From CAZDCZ01 sp964504155 (lineage in GTDB: Bacteria > Bacteroidota > Bacteroidia > Bacteroidales > UBA12077), in contig CAZDCZ010000022.1 of NCBI GenBank assembly GCA_964504155.1, positions 1 to 37,274 of the forward strand: a stretch of 37,274 bases of DNA, read 5' to 3'. A model generated the notes under the pieces. That model was not told the DNA's origin. It saw only the letters and a list, made by a program, of their open reading frames with translations, and did no database searches. The position numbers and the translations under genes were made by a program. This document shows, one piece after another, positions 1 to 9,384 of this stretch. How positions within the stretch are numbered: position 1 is the stretch's first letter; every line of letters starts with the position of its first letter.

Positions 1-240
1 AATAGAAAGCTGTTATCTTAGAAAACAAGTAGAACAATTACCTAAAGAAAAAAAAACAACCGCAACAATGTTGAGGCTACTATTTTTCAATTAGCTTATC
101 ACTTACGAAAAGATAAAACTAAATACAGGAGCATTTTTTAAAATAAAATATGGGCAATTTTGAGAAGTTTATGGATAAACTTTGTCCGAATAACAGGTAG
201 TTTGACACAAAAAAGCAAAAGAATGGTAATAAATGTAAAT
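1..240 (+). pseudogene. Decayed IS transposase, C-terminal fragment (left)
   Basis: The frame starting at base 2 gives I-E-S-C-Y-L-R-K-Q-V-E-Q-L-P-K-E-K and then shifts frame in an A-run near base 50. The continuation, with F-Q-L-A-Y-H-L-R-K-D-K, ends in a premature TAA near base 141. The following W-A-I-L-R-S-L-W-I-N-F-V-R-I segment lies in the same frame beyond that stop. The right-hand copy keeps all of this in one frame, which identifies the frameshift and stop as lesions. The Trp/Arg-rich ending resembles DDE transposases of Bacteroidota IS elements, but I cannot assign the IS family. The gene is dead and its N-terminus lies outside the window. Confidence 0.7.
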
Positions 241-334
241 TATGCTTCATATTTTAACGTTTTTGTTAATTTTATTTTGTTAATTTTTAATTTAACATAT
301 TTAGAATCGTATAAAAAATTTAGATTGCAAATTA
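1..334 (+). repeat. Left copy of inverted IS-remnant repeat
   Basis: This stretch matches, in inverted orientation, about 31283-31618 over more than 300 bp with small indels. The copies share the end of a transposase-like reading frame and an AT-rich tail that ends at AGATTGCAAATTA. Compared with the right copy, this one lacks one base in the A-run near position 48-58 and has an 11-bp insertion near 240. Similarity fades after about 334. The left edge of the window cuts the repeat, so its true length is unknown. Confidence 0.85.
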
Positions 335-626
335 TTTGAATTTTTAAACATCCTGTTTTTATGATGTATATATTAACCAAAAAATTACACATATATCACT
401 AAATAGTAAATACAAATAATAAAGCTACAAGAGTTACAAATAGCTAAATGCTAAATAATAATTAAATATCTGTTGTAGAATATAATTTTTCTTTTTTTTA
501 AGAAAAATATTTCTATATTTTTGTATTCTTTTGTATTTAATTATAAGCACTAATATAAACAGACCAATTTAATTTATAAACAACTTAAAATTACTACAAT
601 TAATTTTGGGTTAAAATTATAAACAG
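335..626. other. AT-rich intergenic region before glyA
   Basis: This stretch lies between the IS remnant and glyA. It is very AT-rich, with poly-T and poly-A runs. I see no open frame with a start and coding character, no tRNA or rRNA and no convincing riboswitch. The only signal is a possible promoter element close to glyA, listed separately. Confidence 0.5.
601..608 (+). promoter_or_regulatory. Possible -7 promoter element of glyA
   Basis: The bases TAATTTTG fit the Bacteroidota -7 consensus TAnnTTTG exactly and lie 18 bp before the glyA ATG. I do not see a good TTTG or TTG element about 19-20 bp upstream. The call rests on the -7 box and its position only, and in such AT-rich DNA a chance match is possible. 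Confidence 0.3.
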
Positions 627-1907
627 ATGAAAAGAGACGACATAATATTTGACTTGATTGAGCAAGAAAAGCAAAGACAAATAAATGGAATAGAACTAAT
701 TGCATCCGAGAATTTTGTTTCGGAACAAGTATTAGAAGCAATGGGTTCGGTAATGACAAACAAATACGCCGAAGGTTATCCGGGTAAACGCTACTATGGA
801 GGATGCGAAATAGTAGATCAATCGGAACAACTTGCTATTGACAGATTAAAAAAACTGTTTAATGCAGAATATGCAAACGTACAACCTCACTCAGGAGCTC
901 AAGCAAATGCTGCTGTATTTCTGACAGTTTTAAATCCGGGCGATACATTTATGGGATTAGATTTATCGCACGGAGGACACCTTTCGCATGGTTCTCCTGT
1001 TAACTTATCGGGTATTTTATATAATGCCGTTTCTTACGGAGTAAAAGAAGACACAGGTCGTGTTGATTACGATATGATGGAAAGAGTTGCTCTTGAAAAG
1101 AAACCTAAACTTATTGTTGGTGGAGCTTCGGCATACTCTCGCGAATGGGATTATAAACGTATGCGTGAAATAGCCGATAAAGTTGGTGCTTTATTAATGA
1201 TAGATATGGCTCATCCAGCAGGATTAATTGCAGCCGGTTTATTAAATAATCCATTAGAATACGCACATATTGTAACTTCAACAACACATAAAACATTAAG
1301 AGGACCTCGTGGAGGCATTATTTTAATGGGTAAAGATTTTGAAAACCCATGGGGTAAAGCTACTAAGAAAGGTACAATACGAATGATGTCCTCATTATTA
1401 AATTCAGGAATCTTTCCCGGAACACAAGGAGGTCCATTAGAACATGTTATTGCTGCTAAAGCAGTAGCTTTCGGCGAAGCATTAACTCCAGAATATAAAG
1501 AATATCAAGCTCAGGTTCAGAAAAATGCCAGAGTTATGGCCGAAGCATTTATTAACAAGGGATACAAAATTATTTCAGGAGGAACAGACAACCACTCAAT
1601 GTTAATAGACTTAAGAACAAAAGTACCTGAAATAACAGGAAAAATTGCTGAAAACACTCTTGTAAAAGCTCATATTACTATTAATAAAAATATGGTTCCT
1701 TTCGATTCTCGTTCACCATTTCAAACATCTGGATTCCGTGTTGGAACTGCTGCAATAACAAGTAGAGGTTTGAAAGAAGAACATATTGCACCAATAGTCG
1801 ATTTTATTGATGAGGTAATTATGAATATCGAAGATGAAAAAGTTATTGAAAATGTTGGTAAAAAAGTAACCGAAATGATGTCGAAATTTCCATTATTCGC
1901 TTATTAA
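627..1907 (+). CDS. glyA: Serine hydroxymethyltransferase
   Basis: This cytosolic PLP enzyme interconverts serine and glycine with tetrahydrofolate and feeds one-carbon units to purine, thymidylate and methionine synthesis. The 426-residue product has the usual length. The N-terminus carries the hallmark I-E-L-I-A-S-E-N-F motif and N-K-Y-A-E-G-Y-P-G-K-R-Y-Y-G-G. The PLP lysine is K222 in T-S-T-T-H-K-T-L-R-G-P-R-G-G. The D-M-A-H segment before it supplies cofactor contacts. The ATG at 627 fits the family start (MKRDD...). A strong hairpin terminator follows at 1931. The next gene is unrelated, so glyA is probably monocistronic. Nothing looks damaged. Confidence 0.97.
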   Translation: MKRDDIIFDLIEQEKQRQINGIELIASENFVSEQVLEAMGSVMTNKYAEGYPGKRYYGGCEIVDQSEQLAIDRLKKLFNAEYANVQPHSGAQANAAVFLTVLNPGDTFMGLDLSHGGHLSHGSPVNLSGILYNAVSYGVKEDTGRVDYDMMERVALEKKPKLIVGGASAYSREWDYKRMREIADKVGALLMIDMAHPAGLIAAGLLNNPLEYAHIVTSTTHKTLRGPRGGIILMGKDFENPWGKATKKGTIRMMSSLLNSGIFPGTQGGPLEHVIAAKAVAFGEALTPEYKEYQAQVQKNARVMAEAFINKGYKIISGGTDNHSMLIDLRTKVPEITGKIAENTLVKAHITINKNMVPFDSRSPFQTSGFRVGTAAITSRGLKEEHIAPIVDFIDEVIMNIEDEKVIENVGKKVTEMMSKFPLFAY

Positions 1908-1930
1908 TACAATATTATTATCCGCTATTT

Positions 1931-1964
1931 AAGCTGTTACAACGTTTTGTAGCAGCTTTTTTTT
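1931..1964 (+). terminator. Rho-independent terminator of glyA
   Basis: AAGCTGTTAC (1931-1940) pairs with GTAGCAGCTT (1949-1958) across an 8-base loop, with one G-U pair, and is followed at once by a T-run. It begins 24 bp after the glyA stop codon, as expected for an intrinsic terminator. Confidence 0.85.
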
Positions 1965-1995
1965 ATCTTTATAAACTTATTTAATAAGCATAAAT

Positions 1996-2772
1996 ATGGA
2001 ATGGTATTTAATTATAGCAGTGGTATTCATAGGTTTTGCAGCAGGATTTATTAATACTCTCGCCGGAAGCGGATCATTACTAACTTTGCCTTTACTAATG
2101 TTTTTAGGATTACCTGCAAATGTTGCAAATGGAACAAACAGAATAGCAATACTTCTTCAAAACATTGTTGGTGTTTCGAGCTTCAAACAACAAAAAATAT
2201 TAAATACAAAAAAAGGCTTATGGTTATCTATCCCAACAATTATAGGCTCGCTAATTGGGGCACAAATAGCAGTAGATCTTAGTGAAGAAATAATGCAAAC
2301 TACTATTGGCTTCTTACTTATATTCATGTTTTTTTTAATAATATTTAAACCCAACTCGTGGATAAAAGGCGAGAAAACTAATATCGATAAAAAGCCTTCA
2401 ATCTTGCAATTTATTATCTTCTTTTTTATTGGTCTTTACGGAGGATTTATTCAAGCCGGCGTTGGTTTATTCTTATTAGCAGGTCTTGTTCTTGGTACAG
2501 GAATAGATCTTGTTAGAGCAAATGCTTTAAAACTATTTATAATATTATTATATACTCCTTTTGCTTTAGCTATATTTATTATAAATAATCAGATTGATTA
2601 TAAACTAGGCTTAATATTAGCCGTAGGAAATATGATTGGAGCATTTATTGCAACAAGAGTTGCTGCAAAAAAAGGAGCTATCTTTGTAAGATATTTTTTA
2701 CTATTTGCAATCTTACTTTCATCGTTAAAATTATTAGGGGTATTCAATTGGATTATTAACCTCATTGGTTAA
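1996..2772 (+). CDS. TSUP-family (TauE/SafE-like) membrane permease
   Basis: The protein has 258 residues and consists almost wholly of hydrophobic helices, about eight by eye. The opening G-F-A-A-G-F-I-N-T-L-A-G-S-G-S-L-L-T-L-P segment is the N-terminal repeat signature of the TauE/SafE (DUF81, TSUP) family. A second related glycine-rich half, G-L-Y-G-G-F-I-Q-A-G-V-G, lies near residues 147-158. Members export or import small organic or sulfur anions such as sulfite, sulfoacetate or taurine-related compounds. The substrate cannot be read here because no sulfur-metabolism gene is adjacent. It lies 31 bp after the glyA terminator, so it probably has its own promoter. It is convergent with the tonB gene. 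Confidence 0.85.
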   Translation: MEWYLIIAVVFIGFAAGFINTLAGSGSLLTLPLLMFLGLPANVANGTNRIAILLQNIVGVSSFKQQKILNTKKGLWLSIPTIIGSLIGAQIAVDLSEEIMQTTIGFLLIFMFFLIIFKPNSWIKGEKTNIDKKPSILQFIIFFFIGLYGGFIQAGVGLFLLAGLVLGTGIDLVRANALKLFIILLYTPFALAIFIINNQIDYKLGLILAVGNMIGAFIATRVAAKKGAIFVRYFLLFAILLSSLKLLGVFNWIINLIG

Positions 2773-2862
2773 TTATTAACAAGAAAATAATTAATACTAA
2801 AATTTTGTTTTTAATTCATATTATTCAACTCAACTTCAGTAACTTAGAGCAAAACTCTTAAC

Positions 2863-3675
2863 TTATTGTAAACTAAAATAATATGTAATTGTTCCTATTT
2901 GAAATTCCGGAGCCGATGGTTTTTTATCGAATTTTGCACGCAAGGCAGCCATTTTAGCAGCATTAAGCAATTTTTCATTTAATGTTGTACTTCCTTTTAC
3001 ACCGGGGACAGCACTTGTTACATTACCATATTTGTCAACTTTAATCTCTACAACTACCTTTCCTTCTACCTGATATTTATATTCCGGCAAAGGTAAGGAT
3101 GCCGGGTTTCGTCCTGTAAGGCTAAAATTAATTCCATCTTTCCCCATACTATCTCCACCAACATGATTGCTAGAAGTAACAGATCCTGTGTTACTTCCCT
3201 GATTTCCTTCTGTTCCTATTTCTCCCTCGCTTTGGTTAGCATTATTACTAGCGCTCCCATGAAACATTGCTTGTTCATTTATTTTTTGTTCTTCCTTCTC
3301 TTCTTCTTCTTTTTGTTTTTGTTGCTTATCATATTTAACAATAGGATTTTCATTTAACTCCGATTGAGTATTTACATGCTCTTTTATTTCCGGTGCTTCT
3401 TCAAAATCTTGTGTAATATTTTCTTGTTCCGATTCAGAAGTTTTATCGTTTGCAACTTGTTCTTCTTTTTTATTTTGTTTAACTACCTCATTTTTTTCGG
3501 GTTCGGAAAACCCAATTCCTTGTTCCATTTCTCCAAAATTAATAAGTATTCCTTCTTCTCTGGGAAGTGGCAATGGAGTAGTGAAGCCGAAAATAAACAA
3601 AGCAACTATTAATATTGCATGAAATACAATAGTTCCAATAATTCCTATTTTATGTTTTTTTATAAAATCTAACAT
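2863..3675 (-). CDS. tonB: TonB-family energy transducer
   Basis: This is a periplasm-spanning protein that passes proton-motive force from ExbB/ExbD to outer-membrane receptors. Of its 270 residues, about 9-31 form a single N-terminal membrane anchor. A long low-complexity linker follows, rich in Glu, Lys, Gln and Asn and then in Ser, Gly and Asn. A C-terminal TonB domain spans roughly 185-270, with V-E-G-K-V-V-V-E-I-K-V-D-K-Y-G-N-V. The linker lacks the Pro-rich repeats of classical TonB. The gene begins 2 bp after exbD on the same strand, so it closes an exbB-exbD-tonB operon. TolA is a conceivable alternative, but the C-terminal domain looks like TonB. Confidence 0.9.
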   Translation of the reverse strand: MLDFIKKHKIGIIGTIVFHAILIVALFIFGFTTPLPLPREEGILINFGEMEQGIGFSEPEKNEVVKQNKKEEQVANDKTSESEQENITQDFEEAPEIKEHVNTQSELNENPIVKYDKQQKQKEEEEKEEQKINEQAMFHGSASNNANQSEGEIGTEGNQGSNTGSVTSSNHVGGDSMGKDGINFSLTGRNPASLPLPEYKYQVEGKVVVEIKVDKYGNVTSAVPGVKGSTTLNEKLLNAAKMAALRAKFDKKPSAPEFQIGTITYYFSLQ

Positions 3676-3677
3676 AA

Positions 3678-4076
3678 TTACTTAGCTGATGTTGCTAAAA
3701 TAAGTCTCCACGAATTATCTTTTGCCATACTCATAATCTTAGTAACTTCCTCAATAGGAACAGATTTTTCGGCATGTAAAGAAACAGTAGGTTCTTCGAC
3801 ATTCTCCGAAGAGAATTTATTTTTTAAAATATCTTCAATATCTTCGAAAGGAACTTGTTGAGTTTCTATATAAAAGTTTAACTCTTTATTAATAGAAATT
3901 GTAGTATATGCATTAGCACTAGTTTGATGGTCGCTTTTTGGCAACACTAACTTTAATGCATTAGGTGCAACCAATGTAGATGTTACCATAAAAAATATTA
4001 ACAACAAAAAAACTATATCTGTCATTGACGACATATTGAATGATGCACTTACTTTACTTCTTGAATGTAATGCCAT
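3678..4076 (-). CDS. exbD: ExbD/TolR-family biopolymer transport protein
   Basis: This is a small component of the proton-driven ExbB-ExbD motor. The 132-residue protein has one membrane helix at about 18-37, with the family's conserved membrane aspartate at D20 in M-S-S-M-T-D-I-V-F-L-L. A periplasmic domain follows. The gene sits 6 bp after exbB and 2 bp before tonB, so the three are almost certainly co-transcribed. The length and the N-A-L-K-L-V-L-P-K-S stretch after the helix fit ExbD. ExbD and TolR cannot be separated by sequence alone; the tonB neighbour favours ExbD. Confidence 0.92.
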   Translation of the reverse strand: MALHSRSKVSASFNMSSMTDIVFLLLIFFMVTSTLVAPNALKLVLPKSDHQTSANAYTTISINKELNFYIETQQVPFEDIEDILKNKFSSENVEEPTVSLHAEKSVPIEEVTKIMSMAKDNSWRLILATSAK

Positions 4077-4082
4077 AATACT

Positions 4083-4790
4083 TTATTCTACAGGTTCATT
4101 TAATAAATCCATAAATTCCATTGTATTAGCTTCTAAGTTGAATACTACTTTTTCTACTTTAGCAACAAGAATATTATATGCCAGATATGCCATAATTCCA
4201 ACCATTAATCCTGCAACAGTAGTTACCATAGCAGTATATATTCCGCTCGACAATAAACTTACATCGATATTATTCCCGGCATTCGACATATCGTAAAATG
4301 CACGTATCATTCCCATAACAGTACCGAGAAAACCAATCATCGGAGCAGCTCCGGAAACAGTTGCTAACATTGGTAATCCATTTTCTAATTTAGCAATTTC
4401 AAGATTACCAACATTTTCGATTGCTGCATTAATGTCGTTTAACGGACGTCCTATTCTCTGAATTCCTTTTTCAATCATTCTAGATATAGGATTATTAATA
4501 GACTGACATAATGCAAGAGCAACATCAAGCTTATCTTCGTAGATATAATCCTTTATCTTATTCATAAAGTTAATATCTGTTTTTGCAGCATTCTTAATTA
4601 CAAAATATCTTTCTATAAAAATATAAATTGCAACAAACGACAACAAAATAAGTGGAATCATTATCCAACCACCTTTCATAGCCATATCAAAAAACGAAAG
4701 TGTTAATTCTTGAGGTTCTTCAACCGGAATAGATGTAACACTATCGGTTACTGTAGTAATTTGAGCTAAAGTAAAATAACTAATCATCAT
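4083..4790 (-). CDS. exbB: ExbB/TolQ/MotA-family proton channel protein
   Basis: This is the channel-forming subunit of the TonB motor complex in the inner membrane. The 235-residue protein has a short polar N-terminal stretch and then a helix at G-G-W-I-M-I-P-L-I-L-L (about 40-60). Two further helices include the family signature G-A-A-P-M-I-G-F-L-G-T-V-M-G-M-I and T-T-V-A-G-L-M-V-G-I. Two adjacent ATG codons open the frame, so the start may be the second. It is the first gene of the exbB-exbD-tonB unit and lies 85 bp downstream of tamB, on the same strand. Confidence 0.92.
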   Translation of the reverse strand: MMISYFTLAQITTVTDSVTSIPVEEPQELTLSFFDMAMKGGWIMIPLILLSFVAIYIFIERYFVIKNAAKTDINFMNKIKDYIYEDKLDVALALCQSINNPISRMIEKGIQRIGRPLNDINAAIENVGNLEIAKLENGLPMLATVSGAAPMIGFLGTVMGMIRAFYDMSNAGNNIDVSLLSSGIYTAMVTTVAGLMVGIMAYLAYNILVAKVEKVVFNLEANTMEFMDLLNEPVE

Positions 4791-4875
4791 TCATGTTTTT
4801 TTATTATTACCAACAAAGTTATAAAATAACGTTCTGTTTTTTTATTTATTTTAATATTTCTTATTAATAATGTAT

Positions 4876-7800
4876 TTATTTTTCTTCTTCAACAGTTATT
4901 TCCTCTTCTTTCTTTGCCTTTGAATTAAATATTTTTTTTATTAATTCTTTTAGAGAGTTAAATTCTTCTCTATAAAACAATCCAATTCCCTGAGTATATA
5001 GCGATTCTTTATAAATTAATTTATCGTTAGCTTTATTAAATACTTTAAGACGCAATTTTCCACTTTCATTTAACTTAATTTCTACGTCGAAATCGCCCAC
5101 TATATCGCTTGTTTGAGTTTGTAATTTTTTTTGGCCGTATCCCACATTTCCATTAATTGTAACTCTATCGTTTAACAATTGAGTAGATAATGCAACTTCA
5201 ACTTGGTCTTGACTTACTTCGTCGCCCGGTCTATAATTAACCCCCAAATCCCATTCGTCGCTAATTTGCGACAACCAATGACTTAATTGATTCGATAATA
5301 ACTCACTTGTAGTTACTTGTCCAAACCCTAAAGAACCGGAACTGTATGCAGCTGTCTGATCGGCGCCAACAAAAGTTGGGTCAGGCAAGAAATTATTAAT
5401 TACAAGTAAGGCAAGAAACTGCTTATTCATTTTTTCTTGTGTATTTATTGCACTTCTCAATTTTGTCTTAGTATCTTCATCGGCAGATGGCAATTCAATA
5501 TTAAAATTAATTGTGGGATTCATAAGATTATCAGTTAAAAAAATCTGACAATCGATAGGGATTCTTCTTTTATAAAAATCGGTGGTATCAACTAACAAAC
5601 CGCTAAGCGGAGCTTTTAACCTATACGAAGCCTTAACATCGATATTTGCATTATATGGGTCTCCATTCCACAGAATTCTACTGCCCCTATCCACATCAAA
5701 TTTTTTATTTATTACATTTTGTAAAGTAAAAAGATAATCTCCATCTTCTATATTATATTCTCCATACATATTAAAATCGCCTGAAGAATTAATTGTCATT
5801 TTAAGATTTCCTTCTCCATTAGCTCTCATGACATCACCAATTTTCGAATCAAAAATAAGTTGAGCCTCTGCTTCAGACGTAACTTCAAGATCAAAATTTA
5901 ATTTAAACCCCTTTAAATCGACTTTATAATTTTCTTTCAATATTTTTTTCTCATCATTATTAACAAAGGTAATAAAACTCGATTCGCTTGCTTCTTCTGT
6001 TGTTGTTAATGGAATATTTATTTTTGTATTTTTCTCTGTTTTTCCGGATATATCAATATTTAAATCGTTCTTTGCTCCATAAATATCAACTATTCCTGAT
6101 ATAAAAGCTGTACCATAAAACATATTATTATCGAGTCCTGTAGTATTTAAGGCATGTAAATTTTTAGCATTAATAGAAAAATCGTATGAAATGTTTTTAA
6201 AACTGGGAATATCAACGTGTCCATTTACTATTGCCATGTTACCATAATAATCGTAAGCATTAATATCTTCGAAAATAATTGAATTATCTTTTACTTTAAG
6301 TTTATTAGTAAAACTATAAGTGGTTTTCAGATAATCTATTATAAATGATGTTTTTCGAGCAATTAATTCACCATTAAATATTGGTTTCTTAAATGTTCCT
6401 ATCATCTTTCCATTTCCACTAGCAATCCCATTTATATCTTTAGTTATTTTGTGCAAAAATGGGTCAAGTACATCAAGTTTAACTTTATTTAGTTTAATAT
6501 CAAAATCTATATTTTTTGTTTTAGGAAAATAATCTCCATTTACTTCTATAATATTCAAATCTCCTCGTTTTGTTATTAAGCTAATATCAATAGCCTGTGT
6601 GCTTTCGTTCCAATTACCATAAACTTTTATATCTCCAATAAGTTTTTTATTTAAATAAAAATCGCTGATTTTTATATCGGAATAAAATAAAGGGTTATTA
6701 TACAAATTCGAGATATTTGCTTCTCCATTTATTAATCCTTCAAATTTTACTGCATTCCCTTTAATTAATGTATTAGTATTTGCCATTTCGAGATTTTTAA
6801 AATCGAGAAACAAACTATCATTAATATTTTCGGAAACAATTCCATTAACATATAATAATTGATTGTTATGAGACACACTAAAATTAGATATTTTTATGGC
6901 TGAAGAATCGATATTTATATTAAATTTTGGAATTTTCCATATTGAATCACGAACAATTATTTTTGAAGGTAAAATTGAAATATTTATTTTAGGTATTTTC
7001 TTCTGCTTTTCGGCAATAAAAGTAGTATTTGAAATAAGTCTTCCCTTATTTTTAAGTGTATCATTATTTTCCCAATCAACAATTAAATTTATTGAATTTT
7101 TTGCAGTTAACGAAGTAGTATTAAAATTTTCAAATACCATTAATTTACTAAGAATAAACGAACTACTAATAGTTTTTAAAGTTAATATGCTATCGTTCGA
7201 TAAAGCATTAATAACTAAATTATTAATTTGATATTTCTTAAATTCAATTTTTTTCGAATTTGCTTTTGCTTGAAGTTGATTCAACTGTGAATTATACTTG
7301 CAAAAAAATGTAGAACTATCGTTAACATTTACATTTGGCAGAAAAAACTTTGTGATTTTTTTTGTGTTTTTCAGATTTATATCAAAAACAAAATCATTAT
7401 TATAATCATTACGCAAAGTATCTTCAAAATTTCTATCAAAAGCAGGGAGATAATTATATATTAAATTTTTTATCGATTTTACTAATGTTTTCGATTGATA
7501 CTCACCAAACAAATTGGCATCGACATAATCAGATCGTAAAGTAATATTATGAGTATCGGCATTTTGCTCAGATGATATTAGTAAAGAATCGACAATTAGA
7601 TTATCGGAAAATTTGGTAAGACAAGCATTTGAAATTAATATCCGACCTATTATATTATCAATATTTTCGCCTTGAAAATTAGCATTTAACGAAAATCTCA
7701 GATTAGAAGTAGAGTCTGTTTTATCGATATTTAATCCATATAAATTAGCTTTAGGTATATTGGCCTTAAAATTAAATACAGGTATTTTTTCTGAAAAATC

Positions 7801-9081
7801 AATATCTCCTTCAAAATCAATTTTAATATTAGGGTCGGAAATATTAAAATATCCATTGAAAGTATTTTTAGTAAGAAATCCATCGAGAAGAATATTTTTG
7901 TAATTATAATCATTTATTACAACAGATTCAATCTTCCCTTTTGTTTGGGCTTGTATTCCTTTACTTTTCGATACCGAACCATTAATCTGAGAATTAAAAC
8001 TAATTTGTTCAATTTTTTTGTTACCAAACAACTCTCCAATTCTAAATTTTTCAGTTTTTAATTTTCCACTAAAAGCAAGTTCATTATTAAATTTAGGTTT
8101 TAATGAAATATCGGTAGATATATTTCCTAATTGCGAAGTAATTTTACCATATGCAACAAAGTCGTTATAAAAACCAGAAAAGTTTCCATGATAATTTATA
8201 GTACCTAAATTATCGAAATCTTTAGGAATAATAATTCTTGACCCAGATTTCTTAAAATTATTTATTATCTCGAGTTCTTTTACCGTAGATGTTAACTTTT
8301 TAAAATCAAAAAATATAAATGTCTGATTAATATCGGGTAATCCACTAATACTAAAATCAGAGACTAATTCTGTTTGTTCCCCTATTTTAAAGGTAACATT
8401 CTTCCCTTTCAACGATTTTACTTTACCATAAATATGCCCCGACAAGATAAAATTATATGGAATTTTTAACTTCTCTGAACTAAAGTAAGCTAAATCTTCA
8501 AATCCAATATTAGAACTATTAAAATCTAAATCGAGTTTTATTTTATTAATAAAATCAGAATAATCTTTATACTTTTTATGTTTTAAAATTATATAATCGC
8601 TTCTAATAAACGAATTTGGAGTTCTTAATTTAACATTAGTCAAACTTAATTTAGTTTTTCCTATAAATGTTTGTGCTTCGAAATTATATACCTTAAAACC
8701 CGTTTTTTCAATAAAAGACATCTTTCTTATATTAAAATCGACATCTCCTTCATCTATCATCAAATTTTTCAGCTCAATATTAAGATTTTTAAATACAATA
8801 TTATTGAAATCGATTCCATATTTTTCTTTATGTCTCTTATTAGACGCTATGCAAACTTGCGAATTATTTGCATTTATATCTAAAATTTCGATTTGCCATT
8901 TTGTTTTTGTTGTACCTTTTTGTTTTAATGCATCAGTCAAAAACTTTATATTTCCTCCTTTTACAGTATCGTTATAAATATTAAATTGCAATTTATCGGC
9001 ATCTAAAGTTTTAATAACTACTTTTTTATTATCCCTATCGATTCTTTTTAGGTAAGCTACAAGGGTTTTTACATATATCAT
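4876..9081 (-). CDS. tamB: TamB-like translocation/assembly module protein (DUF490)
   Basis: This is a very large envelope protein that spans the periplasm. The family is linked to outer-membrane protein assembly and lipid transport between membranes. The 1401 residues from the first ATG form mostly repetitive beta-rich sequence. The C-terminal region, about 1050-1330, carries the conserved DUF490 features, including P-I-D-C-Q-I-F-L-T-D-N-L-M-N-P and an N-N-F-L-P-D-P segment. The tail is acidic. The same frame continues upstream for about 85 codons and encodes the membrane anchor and conserved N-terminus expected of the family (see 9082-9336), so this ATG is almost certainly not the true start. 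It is divergent from tsaD, as commonly seen in Bacteroidota. Confidence 0.9.
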   Translation of the reverse strand: MIYVKTLVAYLKRIDRDNKKVVIKTLDADKLQFNIYNDTVKGGNIKFLTDALKQKGTTKTKWQIEILDINANNSQVCIASNKRHKEKYGIDFNNIVFKNLNIELKNLMIDEGDVDFNIRKMSFIEKTGFKVYNFEAQTFIGKTKLSLTNVKLRTPNSFIRSDYIILKHKKYKDYSDFINKIKLDLDFNSSNIGFEDLAYFSSEKLKIPYNFILSGHIYGKVKSLKGKNVTFKIGEQTELVSDFSISGLPDINQTFIFFDFKKLTSTVKELEIINNFKKSGSRIIIPKDFDNLGTINYHGNFSGFYNDFVAYGKITSQLGNISTDISLKPKFNNELAFSGKLKTEKFRIGELFGNKKIEQISFNSQINGSVSKSKGIQAQTKGKIESVVINDYNYKNILLDGFLTKNTFNGYFNISDPNIKIDFEGDIDFSEKIPVFNFKANIPKANLYGLNIDKTDSTSNLRFSLNANFQGENIDNIIGRILISNACLTKFSDNLIVDSLLISSEQNADTHNITLRSDYVDANLFGEYQSKTLVKSIKNLIYNYLPAFDRNFEDTLRNDYNNDFVFDINLKNTKKITKFFLPNVNVNDSSTFFCKYNSQLNQLQAKANSKKIEFKKYQINNLVINALSNDSILTLKTISSSFILSKLMVFENFNTTSLTAKNSINLIVDWENNDTLKNKGRLISNTTFIAEKQKKIPKINISILPSKIIVRDSIWKIPKFNINIDSSAIKISNFSVSHNNQLLYVNGIVSENINDSLFLDFKNLEMANTNTLIKGNAVKFEGLINGEANISNLYNNPLFYSDIKISDFYLNKKLIGDIKVYGNWNESTQAIDISLITKRGDLNIIEVNGDYFPKTKNIDFDIKLNKVKLDVLDPFLHKITKDINGIASGNGKMIGTFKKPIFNGELIARKTSFIIDYLKTTYSFTNKLKVKDNSIIFEDINAYDYYGNMAIVNGHVDIPSFKNISYDFSINAKNLHALNTTGLDNNMFYGTAFISGIVDIYGAKNDLNIDISGKTEKNTKINIPLTTTEEASESSFITFVNNDEKKILKENYKVDLKGFKLNFDLEVTSEAEAQLIFDSKIGDVMRANGEGNLKMTINSSGDFNMYGEYNIEDGDYLFTLQNVINKKFDVDRGSRILWNGDPYNANIDVKASYRLKAPLSGLLVDTTDFYKRRIPIDCQIFLTDNLMNPTINFNIELPSADEDTKTKLRSAINTQEKMNKQFLALLVINNFLPDPTFVGADQTAAYSSGSLGFGQVTTSELLSNQLSHWLSQISDEWDLGVNYRPGDEVSQDQVEVALSTQLLNDRVTINGNVGYGQKKLQTQTSDIVGDFDVEIKLNESGKLRLKVFNKANDKLIYKESLYTQGIGLFYREEFNSLKELIKKIFNSKAKKEEEITVEEEK

Positions 9082-9336
9082 TGTATCGCCTTTTTGATCT
9101 TCTATATATACATCATTTAGCGATATTTTATTTACAAAATTATAATCGACTTTCCCTATTTCGAATTTTGCATTTAAATTTTTCGATATTTTATTGGTTG
9201 CAATAGAAACAACAAATGTTTGTATTTTGCTGCTTTTTAATAAAAAATATGATACTCCCGGAATTGAAATAATCAGGAGAATTGAAATAATTAATATTTT
9301 AAATATTTTTTTGATACTTTTGGCTTTTGTTATATG
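9082..9336 (-). other. In-frame N-terminal extension of TamB without a standard start codon
   Basis: Reading the tamB frame upstream from its ATG gives 85 more sense codons up to a TAA at 9337-9339. They encode a Lys-rich start (A-K-S-I-K-K), a membrane helix I-F-K-I-L-I-I-S-I-L-L-I-I-S-I and then N-K-I-S-L-N-D-V-Y-I-E-D-Q-K-G-D-T. This is the anchor plus the first TamB domain expected for Bacteroidota homologues. No ATG, GTG or TTG lies in frame between the TAA and the helix; only ATA, ATC or ATT codons are available. Either a rare start such as ATA at 9331-9333 is used, or a sequence error or mutation removed the real start. Confidence 0.75.
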
Positions 9337-9384
9337 TTACAAAAAAACTAAAAATATTACACTTTTCGTTATAAATTTTGATAA

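Noticed and set aside
3163..3357. Plus-strand Phe/Leu-rich open frame opposite tonB
   Set aside because: It is the antisense of the Glu/Lys-rich TonB linker. It has low-complexity composition and no independent coding support.
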